Origin: DAOPYU01 sp942493245
GTDB taxonomy: Bacteria > Sumerlaeota > Sumerlaeia > UBA8349
NCBI GenBank assembly: GCA_942493245.1
Contig: OW818685.1
Span: forward strand, 3,782,001-3,846,000
Length of the DNA: 64,000 nt
Direction: 5' to 3'
The translations under genes and the position numbers were made by a program. Below are positions 36,140 to 45,533 of the stretch, in pieces (the first letter of the stretch is position 1; the number at the start of each line of letters is the position of its first letter). The notes below the pieces were generated by a model, which saw only the letters and a list, made by a program, of their open reading frames with translations, ran no database searches and was not told the DNA's origin.

Positions 36140-37306
36140 ATGTCTCCAGCCACACAACAGATCCTTCTGCTCTGTTCAAGCGCCTTCGCGCTCTCACTCG
36201 TCTTGACCCGGATCGCGATCGCCGTGGCGCGGCGCCTCGATCTTCTGGCCCACCCGGTCGCGCGCAGTTCGCACAGCATTCCCACCCCTCAAGTCGGGGG
36301 TATCGGCATTTGCCTCTCGCTCCTTCTGACGACGAGTGTGGCGGGGTATCTCGGCGTCGAGAGTTTTTCTGGGCTCCTCCCGGATGTTCCGGTCACCGCC
36401 CTCTGGATTTCGTTCGCTCTCCTGATCTGGGGGATGTTCCTGGGGTTGATTGACGACATTCTGGCGCTCGATGCCATTCCCAAACTCGCCGGCCAGGTTG
36501 TTCTCTCGGCTCTGGCCGTCTGGGCCGCCCGCCAGACTCCCTGCGGCCACCACGACGGTTCCACCTGGCTTCTCACCTCGTGGCTGGGTCTCATCGTTGT
36601 GTTCTTCTGGATCCTTTTCTTCACCAACGCGTACAACTTCATGGACGGTGTCAATGGACAATCCGGCGTCTTCGCGCTCAACGCGCTCGGTTGGTATGCC
36701 CTGATGGCCCTCACCCAATCCCACAGCGGGTGGAATACCCTGGCCCCCTTCCTGCTGACCGCCGCCGCCATTCTGGGGTTTCTCCCGTGGAATTTTCCCC
36801 GTCCGCGGACCTTTCTGGGCGACTCGGGCAGTCTGCCCCTCGGGGCGCTGCTGGCCCTGCTGGCTGTGGTGGCCAGCGGCGGACACCCCCTGCGTTTCGC
36901 CGCCTTCCTGCTGCCGTTGAGTCTTTACCTCTACGACGTCCTGCTGACGCTGGTCCGCCGGACTCTGCGGGGAGAAAACATCTGCATAGCCCACCGCGAG
37001 CACTTGTACCAGCGGCTGCTGGTAGCCAGGGGGTGGCGGGAGCGGCACGAGAAACTGCTGGCCTTCCACCTGCCCTATTACGTCGCCAGCGGAGCGCTCG
37101 GCTACTTCTGCCTGCTGGGACAAATGTGGGATTCCCCAATTCTCACCTTCGCCACGCTGGCGGGCGTTGTTCCGCTTCTGGGGTATTACACGTGGCAGGT
37201 GCTGCAGGCGGAGAAACGGGCCGCCGGAATACAGGAAGACGATGATCGTGCCCGCGTCGCGGACCCGGAAAAAAGCGCCTCGCTCGACCAGACAAAAGAG
37301 GGATAA
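36140..37306 (+). CDS. MraY/WecA-like polyprenyl-phosphate sugar-phosphotransferase
   Basis: A 388-residue inner-membrane enzyme with about 10 helices, of the MraY/WecA/WbpL glycosyltransferase-4 group. It transfers a sugar-1-phosphate from a UDP-sugar to undecaprenyl phosphate. Family motifs: SHSIPTPQVGGIGI near the first loop, the Asp pair in GLIDDILAL (metal), FTNAYNFMDGVNG, and FLGDSGSLPLG. The HREH motif (IAHREHLYQRL) is the WecA-type substrate loop, favouring O-antigen or exopolysaccharide initiation over peptidoglycan. The start at 36140 has GGGGAAAGGAA upstream; the upstream in-frame extension to 35834 is unlikely. ligA begins 38 bp after its stop. Confidence 0.9.
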   Translation: MSPATQQILLLCSSAFALSLVLTRIAIAVARRLDLLAHPVARSSHSIPTPQVGGIGICLSLLLTTSVAGYLGVESFSGLLPDVPVTALWISFALLIWGMFLGLIDDILALDAIPKLAGQVVLSALAVWAARQTPCGHHDGSTWLLTSWLGLIVVFFWILFFTNAYNFMDGVNGQSGVFALNALGWYALMALTQSHSGWNTLAPFLLTAAAILGFLPWNFPRPRTFLGDSGSLPLGALLALLAVVASGGHPLRFAAFLLPLSLYLYDVLLTLVRRTLRGENICIAHREHLYQRLLVARGWRERHEKLLAFHLPYYVASGALGYFCLLGQMWDSPILTFATLAGVVPLLGYYTWQVLQAEKRAAGIQEDDDRARVADPEKSASLDQTKEG

Positions 37307-37344
37307 GCCCCCTGCTTCCCCGGAAAGGCCAGGTGATTCGACAA

Positions 37345-39540
37345 ATGGAACAACCGGATCTTTTTGGCGACTCGCCCCTTGAGCCGTCTCCTAAGAAAAC
37401 TCCTGAGAAACGGGAAACGCCCCAACAGAACCCGGTTCCGGCTCCAGATAAACAACCGGATCCCCGTTCCATCGGGGATCGGATGCGCCAGCTCGAGTCG
37501 GAAATCAACCGCCACAACGCGGCCTATTACGACCGCGCCGCGCCCGAAATCCCCGACCGCGAGTACGATCTGCTCGTTCAGGAACTCGAGGAACTCGAAC
37601 GGCGCAATCCCGACCTGGCATCGCCCAGCTCACCCACGCGCCGCGTCGGGGAAGCCCCCTCCGAAGGCTTCGAATCCATCCGCCACGCCGTCCCCATGCT
37701 CTCGATCGGCAACACGTACTCGACCGACGAACTGCGCGAGTTCGACAACCGGATTCGCCGTCTGCTGGGTACGTCCGAACCCATCGAGTACCTCGTGGAA
37801 CTCAAGATAGACGGCGTCTCGGCCACGCTGATGTACCGGGACGGCGCACTCGACTACGCCGCCACGCGCGGCAACGGCACGACAGGCGACGTCATCACGC
37901 GCAACATGCTCACGCTCCCTCAGATTCCCCGCCGACTCGACGTGTGGTCCGCCCCGACAGGGGCGGCGCTCGAAGTGCGCGGCGAGGTGTACATGGAACG
38001 CGCGGCCTTCGAGGCCATGAACGCCCAGCGCGACGCCGACCGTGACGCCGAGAAGATCAAGCCGTTCGCCAACCCGCGCAACGCCACCGCCGGGTCGCTG
38101 AAACAGCGCAACCCGCGCGTTGTGGCGCGTCGTCCCCTGCGCTTCTTCGCTTATGCGGTCGGCCTGGCCGAACAGTACGATCTCCCTGCCACCCAAGACC
38201 AGTTGCTCAAGCACCTGGAAAGCACCGGATTCCCGGTCAATCCCACCCGCTGGCTCTGTCCCGACGTCGAGGCGATTTTCGACATCATCGCCGAGTGGGA
38301 GGAAAAACGGAAACAACTCCCCTACGAAACCGACGGCCTGGTCGTCAAAGTCAACGACCGGACCCTCCACGCCGCCCTGGGCGCCACGGCCAAGTCGCCC
38401 CGGTGGCTCTGCGCCTACAAGTTCTCCGCCGAACAGGCCGTCACGCGCATTCAGTCCATTGACATTCAGGTAGGCCGCACCGGCGCGGTCACCCCGGTGG
38501 CCAACCTCGATCCAGTCCCCCTGGCCGGCACCACGGTCAGCCGCGCCACACTCCACAACCGCGACGAAATCGCCCGCAAGGACATTCGCGTGGGCGATCA
38601 GGTGGTGATCGAGAAAGGGGGCGACATCATCCCGAAGGTGACGCGCGTCCTTGAGCACCTGCGGACGGGGGAGGAGGTTCCCTACGAGTTTCCCGCCCAG
38701 TGCCCCGAATGTGGAGCGCCTCTCATCGTGAGTGAAGAAGAAGTGGCCGTGCGATGCGAAAACCTCGGGTGTCCCGCCCAGATCAAGGAACGCATCCTCC
38801 ACTACGGCGGACGCAACGCGATGGACATCGAGGGAATCGGGGACAAACTCGTGGACCAGTTGGTGGAATCCGGCCTGGTCCACAAGTTCTCGGATCTCTA
38901 CCGTCTCGAAATACCCCAAGTCGCGGCGCTCGAACGGATGGCCAAAAAATCCGCCGGGAACTTGATCGGGAAGATAGAAGGCAGCAAACAGCGCCCCTTC
39001 GGCGCGTTTCTCTTTGCGCTGGGCATCCGCCACGTGGGACAAAGCGCCTCGAACGACCTGGCGCAGGCGTTCGGCTCCCTCGACGCCCTGATGACCGCCG
39101 ACGCCGAGCAGTTGCAGGCGGTCGAGGGGATCGGCGGCATCGTGGCGGACAGTATCGTCACCTTCTTCGACCAGGCGGAAAACCGCGCCGAGATCGAGGC
39201 CCTGCGGCAACTCGGACTGCCGATGGAACTGACCGAGGAAGAACGCGCCACGCGCCATGCGCGCGAAGAAAAACGGACCGCGTCGGACAACCCCATCGCG
39301 GGCAAGACCTTCGTCCTGACCGGCACGCTGGAAACCCTGACCCGCACGGACGCCCAGAAACGCATCGAAGACGCGGGCGGCAAGGTCTCCGGTTCCGTCT
39401 CAAAGAAAACCCACTACGTCGTGGCAGGCGCAGACGCCGGTTCCAAACTCGAAAAAGCAGAATCGCTGGGTGTCCCCGTTCTGGATGAAAAACAGTTGCT
39501 GGAAATGCTGGAAAGGGGCGATACTTCCGGACAGAATTGA
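37345..39540 (+). CDS. ligA: NAD-dependent DNA ligase LigA
   Basis: A 731-residue ligase that seals nicks in replication and repair using NAD. The order is: extra N-terminal tail (1-48), domain Ia (INRHNAAYYDRAAPEIPDREYDLL, which binds NMN), the adenylation domain with Lys154 in KIDGVSATL, the OB fold, a four-Cys zinc finger (CPECGAPL ... CENLGCPAQ), HhH repeats (GIRHVGQSA, VEGIGGIVADSI) and a C-terminal BRCT domain (about 655-725, GKTFVLTGTLETLTRT). Typical LigA is about 670 residues. The surplus is the tail, which begins MEQPDLFG, resembling a beta-clamp-binding peptide (QxxLF). A GTG at 37333 is an alternative start with a better-spaced AAAGG. Confidence 0.96.
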   Translation: MEQPDLFGDSPLEPSPKKTPEKRETPQQNPVPAPDKQPDPRSIGDRMRQLESEINRHNAAYYDRAAPEIPDREYDLLVQELEELERRNPDLASPSSPTRRVGEAPSEGFESIRHAVPMLSIGNTYSTDELREFDNRIRRLLGTSEPIEYLVELKIDGVSATLMYRDGALDYAATRGNGTTGDVITRNMLTLPQIPRRLDVWSAPTGAALEVRGEVYMERAAFEAMNAQRDADRDAEKIKPFANPRNATAGSLKQRNPRVVARRPLRFFAYAVGLAEQYDLPATQDQLLKHLESTGFPVNPTRWLCPDVEAIFDIIAEWEEKRKQLPYETDGLVVKVNDRTLHAALGATAKSPRWLCAYKFSAEQAVTRIQSIDIQVGRTGAVTPVANLDPVPLAGTTVSRATLHNRDEIARKDIRVGDQVVIEKGGDIIPKVTRVLEHLRTGEEVPYEFPAQCPECGAPLIVSEEEVAVRCENLGCPAQIKERILHYGGRNAMDIEGIGDKLVDQLVESGLVHKFSDLYRLEIPQVAALERMAKKSAGNLIGKIEGSKQRPFGAFLFALGIRHVGQSASNDLAQAFGSLDALMTADAEQLQAVEGIGGIVADSIVTFFDQAENRAEIEALRQLGLPMELTEEERATRHAREEKRTASDNPIAGKTFVLTGTLETLTRTDAQKRIEDAGGKVSGSVSKKTHYVVAGADAGSKLEKAESLGVPVLDEKQLLEMLERGDTSGQN

Positions 39541-39682
39541 AACGAAAGTGGATTTCTCAGAATAGCGTAGATTTTCCTGCTGCAGATGGAACAACTTCAG
39601 GGAGGACAGGATAAACAGATCGAACCTTCATCCCGTAAATCCTGTTATCGCGTCCCTTTTTCTTATCATTAGGAGCCTTCTC

Positions 39683-40282
39683 ATGCCTCTCGCGCGACAA
39701 GACCTGATGCGGCACCTCTGGCACATGGGGGGCGGGTTGCTTCCCCCCTTCTTCTACGGATTCTTCGAACGTCCGACCGCGCTGGTTCTGATCTTCCTGG
39801 TCACAGCGCTGGTCTTGGCCCTCGACGTGGCCCGGCTGCGAAACGAAAAACTGAACCTTTTCATTCAGACCCGTATACCGATGCTGTGGAAAGAAAAAGA
39901 ACGCAGCCACCTGACGGCGTCCACGCTCCTCCTGATCGGGTGTTGCCTGACCACACTGCTGATTCCGGACAAATCCATCGCCCGGCTGGCGATGGTCTAT
40001 CTGGCCGTGGGGGACAGCGCCGCCGCCATTACGGGGAAAACGCTCGGACGCCACAAACTCCTCAACGGTCGCAAGAGTGTCGAGGGAACACTCGGCGGCT
40101 TTCTTGCCAACGTGGCCGTCGCGCTTCTGCTCGGCGCCTGGCAGTTCGGCATCCCGGCGCCCGTAGCCCTCGCAGGCGCGTTTGCGGCCTCGATCCTTGA
40201 ACTATTTCCCACCCGCGTGGACGACAACATCTCCCTGCCGGTCGGTTGCGGACTTCTGATGCTCCTGCTCTGCCATCTGTGA
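39683..40282 (+). CDS. dolichol/polyprenol-kinase-like (SEC59/DGK1/VTE5) membrane protein
   Basis: A 199-residue integral membrane protein with about 6 helices, of the CTP-dependent polyprenol/diacylglycerol/phytol kinase family. The family signature is present: VGDSAAAITGKTLGRHKL, NGRKSVEGTLGGF and, near the end, RVDDNISLPV. Members phosphorylate lipid alcohols with CTP or ATP, producing carriers or phospholipid precursors. The substrate here is unknown. TTAGGAG lies 9 bp before the ATG. It is 142 bp after ligA and ends facing the DUF2142 gene, with a hairpin between them. Confidence 0.85.
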   Translation: MPLARQDLMRHLWHMGGGLLPPFFYGFFERPTALVLIFLVTALVLALDVARLRNEKLNLFIQTRIPMLWKEKERSHLTASTLLLIGCCLTTLLIPDKSIARLAMVYLAVGDSAAAITGKTLGRHKLLNGRKSVEGTLGGFLANVAVALLLGAWQFGIPAPVALAGAFAASILELFPTRVDDNISLPVGCGLLMLLLCHL

Positions 40283-40306
40283 ACCGGACAACGCTGGCGT
40301 GGAGTG

Positions 40307-40344
40307 CGAAGTTGACCGTCGCGCTTCAGCGATGGTCAACTTCG
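40307..40344. terminator. hairpin between convergent genes
   Basis: An 11-bp stem (CGAAGTTGACC/GGTCAACTTCG) plus an inner TCGC/GCGA stem. It lies between genes ending at 40282 (+) and 40454 (-). There is no clear U tract, so terminator function is uncertain. Confidence 0.45.
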
Positions 40345-40453
40345 CGGCACATAGGCGTCTCTCCATAGACCCAATCGTCACATCCGGAGACACTTGAGGG
40401 ATCGGCGACCAGATTGCCAACCCGACCGGGATCTTCAGGAAAATGTGTTGCGC

Positions 40454-41830
40454 TCAGAATTTGTAATATCGCCCGGCGATCAGGAACAAACCGGCGATTA
40501 ACGCAACCACCAGAAAAATGGGTATCCATTTCTCCAGTTTGGGTCGCCATCCCGCTCCCGCGACAAGCAGCAGGGGAAGGAATGGGAGGTAGTAACGACC
40601 GCGCTGCAACCCGCGTACAGCGCCATTTCCCACAGGGTTCCATTGCATGTAAAGTAGCGTGGCCAACACCAGGATGGAAACGCCGACCAATCCGAGGAGA
40701 AAAATCCGGTGGTTCGGACGAATGCGACAGCCGGCGCGGTCGTTAAGCGAAGCCACAACCATGGCCAGGAAGTACGGCAAGACCAATATCTCGGGCAACT
40801 GAGTATCCTCCCATCCCAGGCGTCCGAATAGTTTGGCGATGGAGCGTTCTTCCTTCAGAGTTCGCCCAACCGCCCACACGAAATCCAGCGGGTTTGCAAG
40901 AATGAACTGCAATTGCCGCACTGGATCCACGTCGGATATCCATCCACGCATCGTCGGCATAATAATCAGACTCCAGACGAACATGGCCCCGCAGGGAAGA
41001 ATAAAGAAGAGAAGAAGTCTTCCCCAATACTGGCGCCCCGCACCAAGCCGCTCGCGGGGAATCAGAAAAATAAGCAGAGACAGTGGAAGGTAAACCTGCT
41101 TTGAGAGGGCCAGCGTAACAGTCAGGAGGAGGAGGACGGCAAACTGGCGAGACGGGATGGTTTCGATTCCCGTTGTCCAGGCGAAGTGGAGAAGCATGGC
41201 TGTGAACAAAAAGGTAAGGCCCAGGACAAAACTGTCGGCTGTGAGACCCGCGCCCTGGGACAGGGTGAGCGGGTAGAGTGCCAGCAATAGCAAGGCCCAG
41301 CGTGCGGCAGGAATCAAACGAAGCGCGCCCCAGATCATGGCCACCCAAGCCGCGAAACAACTGAGGCGACCCAGATACAGTAACAGAACCGGAGAAAAGT
41401 CAAACAGGCGCCCCACCGCAATCCCCAGCGCTGGCGCCAGGTATGGAGGCGGCGCGTAGATCACCACTCCATACGCCACATGCTTCACCTCCGAGGAGTT
41501 CAGGGGAATCTCGAACAACCGGGACAGATCAGTCCACTCGATTTTGCGTTCGGGGTGCCCCGGTAGCGTATAAAATGGCCGGGTCCAGACGATCCTCTCC
41601 ACATTGACCGGCAGTGTGCCGCCCGAAGCCGAGAATCCGGCTTCGGGAGATGGATGTGGAAACACCTGTCCCTGACTCAGCGTATAGGCGTGAAAGAAAT
41701 GCGAATTTTCATCGGCAATCTGAAAGGGCGGCGTCAGGAGGATCATCGCCAGCCCGACCGGAATCGCCAGAATCAAGAAAACAGAATGGGGCTGGGTAAA
41801 ACACAGAGAGAAACGGTGAGGGTTACCCAT
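40454..41830 (-). CDS. DUF2142 polytopic membrane protein
   Basis: A 458-residue membrane protein with about 11-12 helices. The N-terminal helix is followed by FQIADENSHFFHAYTL, the conserved acidic P.DE..H motif of DUF2142 (PF09913), a GT-C-glycosyltransferase-like family usually found with cell-surface polysaccharide genes. LYLGRLSCFAAWVAMIW and the periplasmic loop around residues 60-110 also fit. The likely role is transfer of a sugar from a polyprenyl-phosphate donor, inferred from fold class only. It lies downstream of recN and the small coupled ORF on the same strand. Confidence 0.8.
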   Translation of the reverse strand: MGNPHRFSLCFTQPHSVFLILAIPVGLAMILLTPPFQIADENSHFFHAYTLSQGQVFPHPSPEAGFSASGGTLPVNVERIVWTRPFYTLPGHPERKIEWTDLSRLFEIPLNSSEVKHVAYGVVIYAPPPYLAPALGIAVGRLFDFSPVLLLYLGRLSCFAAWVAMIWGALRLIPAARWALLLLALYPLTLSQGAGLTADSFVLGLTFLFTAMLLHFAWTTGIETIPSRQFAVLLLLTVTLALSKQVYLPLSLLIFLIPRERLGAGRQYWGRLLLFFILPCGAMFVWSLIIMPTMRGWISDVDPVRQLQFILANPLDFVWAVGRTLKEERSIAKLFGRLGWEDTQLPEILVLPYFLAMVVASLNDRAGCRIRPNHRIFLLGLVGVSILVLATLLYMQWNPVGNGAVRGLQRGRYYLPFLPLLLVAGAGWRPKLEKWIPIFLVVALIAGLFLIAGRYYKF

Positions 41831-41895
41831 GATTCAACGGCCCTTGTACAATGGAATACCTGCCGACTACCCCCCAGGCAGGAATGCAAGATGAA

Positions 41896-42066
41896 TTACG
41901 AATTAAGGATGAATAGAAGCCGCACGCGGCATCTTCCACGGATGTCACCCCACCTCTCCAACCGGGCCAACACTTCTATGCAAACCCCGATAAAGACAAA
42001 TCCGCCCGGCACCAGCAACGCTTTCACCTTCCAATGGTCTCGAAACCGCCCAGGTTCTGCGCTCAT
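41896..42066 (-). CDS. small membrane protein coupled to recN (56 aa)
   Basis: A 56-residue ORF whose ATG overlaps the recN stop codon (ATGA, 42063-42066), the standard arrangement for translational coupling. GAAAGAGG lies 6 nt upstream of the ATG. The product has one likely transmembrane helix (KALLVPGGFVFIGVCIEVLA, about 15-34) flanked by basic, Arg-rich ends (RFRDHWK, RGRCRVR), so it would insert with a short tail on each side. No family is recognised. The DUF2142 gene starts 65 bp after its stop. The overlap and ribosome-binding site support translation; the short length is the main doubt. Confidence 0.55.
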   Translation of the reverse strand: MSAEPGRFRDHWKVKALLVPGGFVFIGVCIEVLARLERWGDIRGRCRVRLLFILNS

Positions 42067-43913
42067 GCGGACCTCTTTCCGGCGGCCAGCAGTTCACTCG
42101 CGTGGCGCCGGGCGATGGCCGAGTCCGGCTCGCCCCCCAGCAGTCGCGCAATCTCGGCCTGCCGTTCGCCCGCGTCGAGCCGTTCGACCCGCGTGAGCGT
42201 CCGCCCCTTCTGCTGAGTCTTGCGTACCACAAAATGATGCGCTGCGCGCGCCGCAATCTGGGGCAGGTGCGTGATACAGATCACCTGATACCGCCCGCCC
42301 AGATCGGCCATCTTGTCGCCCACCGCCGTGCCGGTCCGCCCGCTGATGCCCGTGTCAATCTCGTCAAAAATCAACGTCGGCACCTGGTCCTGACTGCGCA
42401 GGAGCACCTTCAGTCCCAGCATGATGCGCGACAACTCGCCCCCCGACGCAATCTTGCGCAACGGCTTCACAGCCTCACCCACGTTCGGGCTGAAAAGAAA
42501 CTCGATCTGGTCCACCCCGTAGTCGTGGACCCGGTACCGTTTCCCGTCCGGAAAGAGAAGCGTGTCCCCCGATTTTGGCGTCTCACGCCGGGTTTCGCCC
42601 GCATCCTCATCTTCTTCCACGGTGGACAATTTTCCCGACTCTTCGCGCTCCAGCCGCACCTCGAACCGCACGGCGGTCATCTCGAGGTCTTTCAGGTGCC
42701 GCTGCAAACCCTTCGAAAACCGCTCACCCGTCTCGCGCCGCTTTGCGGACAATAGTTCAGCCGCCTGCGCCAATTGCCGCTCGAGATGCGCCCGTTCGGC
42801 CTCCAGACGCTCCTGCTCCTCGCGCCCGTGCGTCAGCGTGTGCAGTTCCCGCTCGAATTGACCGGCTTTTTCAAGAATTTCCTCGATCATCCCGCCATAC
42901 TTGCGTTTGAGCTGGCGGATCAGATGCAGACGGTCCTCGATCTCGCTCAATCGCTCCGGATCGTGTTCCAGATCCTCGGCATACGAACGCAACGTTGCCG
43001 CCAGATCGTCCACCTCGGCGCGCACAGCCTCGAGCCGCTCGACCACGGCGCCCAGCGAAGGATCGAGCCGCGCCGACTCCGCCGCCAGGACAACCGTCTG
43101 CGCCACAAGGTCCGCCACCGGCGCCGGGCAACTTTCCCCCTCGTACAACAGATCGTTCGCCGCTGTGGCATTGCGCTTCAGCGCCTCGGCGTGCGTCAGG
43201 CGCAGGCGCTCTTCCTCGATAGTCAAATCCTCGCCCGGCGCCAACTCCGCTTCGGAAATCTCGCGCAGTTGGTACTCCAGAACACCCTTCTGCCGCTCGA
43301 TCTCGCGCTCGTCCCGATTCAACGACCGCAACCGCGCCACCACACCGGAATACCGCTCGAACAAAGCGCGGTACTCCCCCAGCGCCCGGGCATGATCCCC
43401 GTCCCCGAAACCATCCAGAATCTCGCGATGAGTCTCCACCCGCAACAGCGACTGATGCTGATGCTGGCCGTGCAAGTCCACCAGCCGGTCGCCAATCTGA
43501 CGCAACTGCGCCAGCGTCACCAGCCGCCCATTCGCCAGGCACCTGCTGCGCCCCTGCGCGCCAATCTCGCGCCGCAGAACCAGTTCCACGGGGTCGTTCG
43601 ACACTCCCGGTCGTTTCTTTCCGGAAAGGCCCGTCATCAAGGCCTCGTCGCCTTCCAGAAGCCCCCATTCGGCCAGCAGATCCCGCAGACGCGCACAGGC
43701 CGAGACGTCGAACAACGCCTCGGCTACCGCCGACTCGCTTCCCGTACGCACATCGTCGCTGCTGGCCCGCTCACCCAGTACCAGATTCAGCGCGCCCAGA
43801 ATAATGGACTTCCCCGCCCCGGTCTCCCCCGTCAGGACCGTGAAACCCTCCGTAAAATCCAACGTCAGCGCGTCAATAATAGCCAGATCTTCAATGTGCA
43901 GCCGCAATAACAT
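42063..43913 (-). CDS. recN: DNA repair protein RecN
   Basis: A 616-residue SMC-like ATPase acting in double-strand-break repair by tethering DNA for RecA-dependent recombination. The N-terminal Walker A is LTGETGAGKSIILGALNLVL; the central part is a long antiparallel coiled coil (about 165-350); the C-terminal half has the ABC signature (KIASGGELSRIMLGLK) and Walker B FDEIDTGISGRTG followed by ITHLPQIAARA. The length is slightly above the usual 550-560 because of an acidic insertion near residues 425-450 (EEDEDAGETRRETPK). ATG 43913 is preferred; a GTG at 43934 is in frame. The first codons (LLRLHIEDLAIID) match family N-termini. Confidence 0.95.
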   Translation of the reverse strand: MLLRLHIEDLAIIDALTLDFTEGFTVLTGETGAGKSIILGALNLVLGERASSDDVRTGSESAVAEALFDVSACARLRDLLAEWGLLEGDEALMTGLSGKKRPGVSNDPVELVLRREIGAQGRSRCLANGRLVTLAQLRQIGDRLVDLHGQHQHQSLLRVETHREILDGFGDGDHARALGEYRALFERYSGVVARLRSLNRDEREIERQKGVLEYQLREISEAELAPGEDLTIEEERLRLTHAEALKRNATAANDLLYEGESCPAPVADLVAQTVVLAAESARLDPSLGAVVERLEAVRAEVDDLAATLRSYAEDLEHDPERLSEIEDRLHLIRQLKRKYGGMIEEILEKAGQFERELHTLTHGREEQERLEAERAHLERQLAQAAELLSAKRRETGERFSKGLQRHLKDLEMTAVRFEVRLEREESGKLSTVEEDEDAGETRRETPKSGDTLLFPDGKRYRVHDYGVDQIEFLFSPNVGEAVKPLRKIASGGELSRIMLGLKVLLRSQDQVPTLIFDEIDTGISGRTGTAVGDKMADLGGRYQVICITHLPQIAARAAHHFVVRKTQQKGRTLTRVERLDAGERQAEIARLLGGEPDSAIARRHASELLAAGKRSA

Positions 43914-44268
43914 CGCCCGGTCACCCGCCCTCACGCTTGAACTCCGTTCAGTCCTTTGAACCCCTTCTCCACTGCCCGAACAAACTGCCTCATGCTACCG
44001 GGCAACCCCGAGCGCCTCAAGCAAATTTTCCCCCTCGCGTCCAAAGAAATCACACCCAGAAGACAACGCATCGTCACCGCCCGGCCTCCGCATTCCCCCT
44101 CCCCCGCCAAATTCGACGCCCCCGAGCCAAGCGACGGTTGACAAATCCCCCCGATTCGATATATCCTCTGTGACCTTGTGACCCGGTCCTTCCATCCGGG
44201 TCAGAGAAACCGGCTCTCCAGCCTCCTCCCACCCAGGGAACGCAGGCAAGTCGGCTCACCACACACAT
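43914..44268. other. intergenic region upstream of recN and tRNA-Pro
   Basis: 355 bp, divergent. No coding support. It contains the tRNA promoter at 44138-44165 and presumably the recN promoter, which is not identified. Confidence 0.5.
44138..44165 (+). promoter_or_regulatory. promoter of tRNA-Pro
   Basis: A perfect -35 TTGACA (44138-44143), a 16-bp spacer and TATATC (44160-44165), about 100 bp before the mature tRNA. Confidence 0.55.
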
Positions 44269-44345
44269 CGGGGCGTAGCGCAGATGGCTAGCGTATCGGC
44301 TTTGGGAGCCGAGGGTCGTGGGTTCGAGTCCCACCGCCCCGACCA
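44269..44345 (+). tRNA. tRNA-Pro (anticodon TGG)
   Basis: A cloverleaf can be folded by eye: acceptor CGGGGCG/CGCCCCG (C1-G72 is typical of bacterial tRNA-Pro), discriminator A, D-arm GCGCAGATGGCTAGCGT, anticodon stem TCGGC/GCCGA with TGG at 44303-44305, T-arm GTGGGTTCGAGTCCCAC. The 3' CCA is encoded (44343-44345). It reads CCA and, by wobble, other Pro codons. Confidence 0.97.
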
Positions 44346-45248
44346 AAAAAAAACCAGATAACTCTCCTGAAATCATGCCTACACAAGAGACGCAAAAGCA
44401 AACCGAAAAGGACTATCTTTACGGGAGAGTAGATAAATTGACCCGTTTTGACCCACATTTTCGTACCCTTTGTTCACGATTTGTTCACATTTTCGTCTGA
44501 TTCGTGAACTTTGCCTTGACTCGTTAGGTTTTGGAACGGGAAAAGGTCTTTTGCCGGTTCAGTCGAGTCCTGAAATAGCGTTTTACCCTTATCCTTCTCC
44601 GGTTATAGATAACCGGGAACCACTCCTCTGCCCTGTGAAAGACCGGACAATCCCCTCTACATAGAATCCGCCCCCCCGGAAAACACAGAATGCCGTCTCG
44701 GGTATCCAGATGCTGTTCCCCCCGTCCTCGGACAGGAATCGGGCAGGTTAGGTGTGACCCAATCGTATTTTTCTCTCGCTCATTTGACGGAAGGGGTGGT
44801 CGGTGGCGGTTCCTACGTACCCCAAATTTTTACGGCCATTTCGAGAACGTGCTCAAGACGTAGATCGGGTTGGCATTTTGACTTGCGGGCTGGTGGCGAT
44901 TGCCAAGAGCACTCGCATCTGGATTAAGCCACTACACTGTCTGCTGTTTTTGAGTCTCACACTCTACGAGAAGTCCCCTATCGCACAGGTACTTTTACAC
45001 CAAAACCCTCAGAGCAGGCAGGGAATAGCCGCATGCAGTTGGATCTATTCGACTAACGATTATCTTGTAACGGACGGGAATCAGTTTGCACAATTGGGGC
45101 AAAACGGCTACATTTATGTGTGTTGGGTTCTCGTTTGCGGCATGCATCTGTTTCTGGTTTTCTTCAGAGGAACTCTACTTCAAATCGTCACACCCTCCGG
45201 TAGACGATATTGTACGACTCAGTGATTTCACAAATGGGGCGATTCACT
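44346..45248. other. AT-richer region with no clear gene
   Basis: About 900 bp downstream of the tRNA, with visibly lower G+C than the flanks. An open frame at 44803-45225 has no signal peptide, motif or convincing ribosome-binding site. I see no integrase and no repeated copy of the tRNA 3' end. Confidence 0.5.
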
Positions 45249-45533
45249 ATGAGTTATAGAAAAATAGACTTCGAAAAGGCGATACGGTATTATGCCAAGG
45301 CTAAAATATATCTTGAGGAACGAGTACGAGTTTTTGCACATGCGTACGGATGTTCTGAAGACATAGCAAGGCGTCTATTCTTGGATATAAAAAAAGCCGC
45401 CATGTGGCAGAAAAAGAGATTGAGTCCGAGAAATATTGAACTGTGGGCGGTAGAATCTATGTACCCAAGAATAGGCGAAAAGAGGAATTGGCCTTCGGGG
45501 AAAGTACACGAAGATAGCCGAATGCCAGATTGA
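45249..45533 (+). CDS. small hypothetical protein (94 aa)
   Basis: A 94-residue basic protein with a helical, Tyr/Lys/Arg-rich N-half (YRKIDFEKAIRYYAKAKIYL) and a possible helix-turn-helix-like segment (AYGCSEDIARRLFLDI). No family is recognised. The upstream sequence (GGGGCG about 8 bp before ATG) is a weak ribosome-binding site. It lies in the accessory segment between the tRNA and the insertion sequence. It may be a genuine mobile-region gene or chance. Confidence 0.4.
   Translation: MSYRKIDFEKAIRYYAKAKIYLEERVRVFAHAYGCSEDIARRLFLDIKKAAMWQKKRLSPRNIELWAVESMYPRIGEKRNWPSGKVHEDSRMPD

Noticed and set aside
37630..39258. 542-codon open frame antisense to ligA
   Set aside because: ligA is unambiguous on the other strand; the antisense frame has no recognisable domain.
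44269..44345. prophage or integrative element attachment at the tRNA
   Set aside because: No integrase, phage structural gene or duplicate of the tRNA 3' end could be seen; kept only as a possible region boundary.
44803..45225. 140-codon open frame downstream of the tRNA
   Set aside because: Starts with GTG, lacks a ribosome-binding site and any domain; codon use unlike neighbours.
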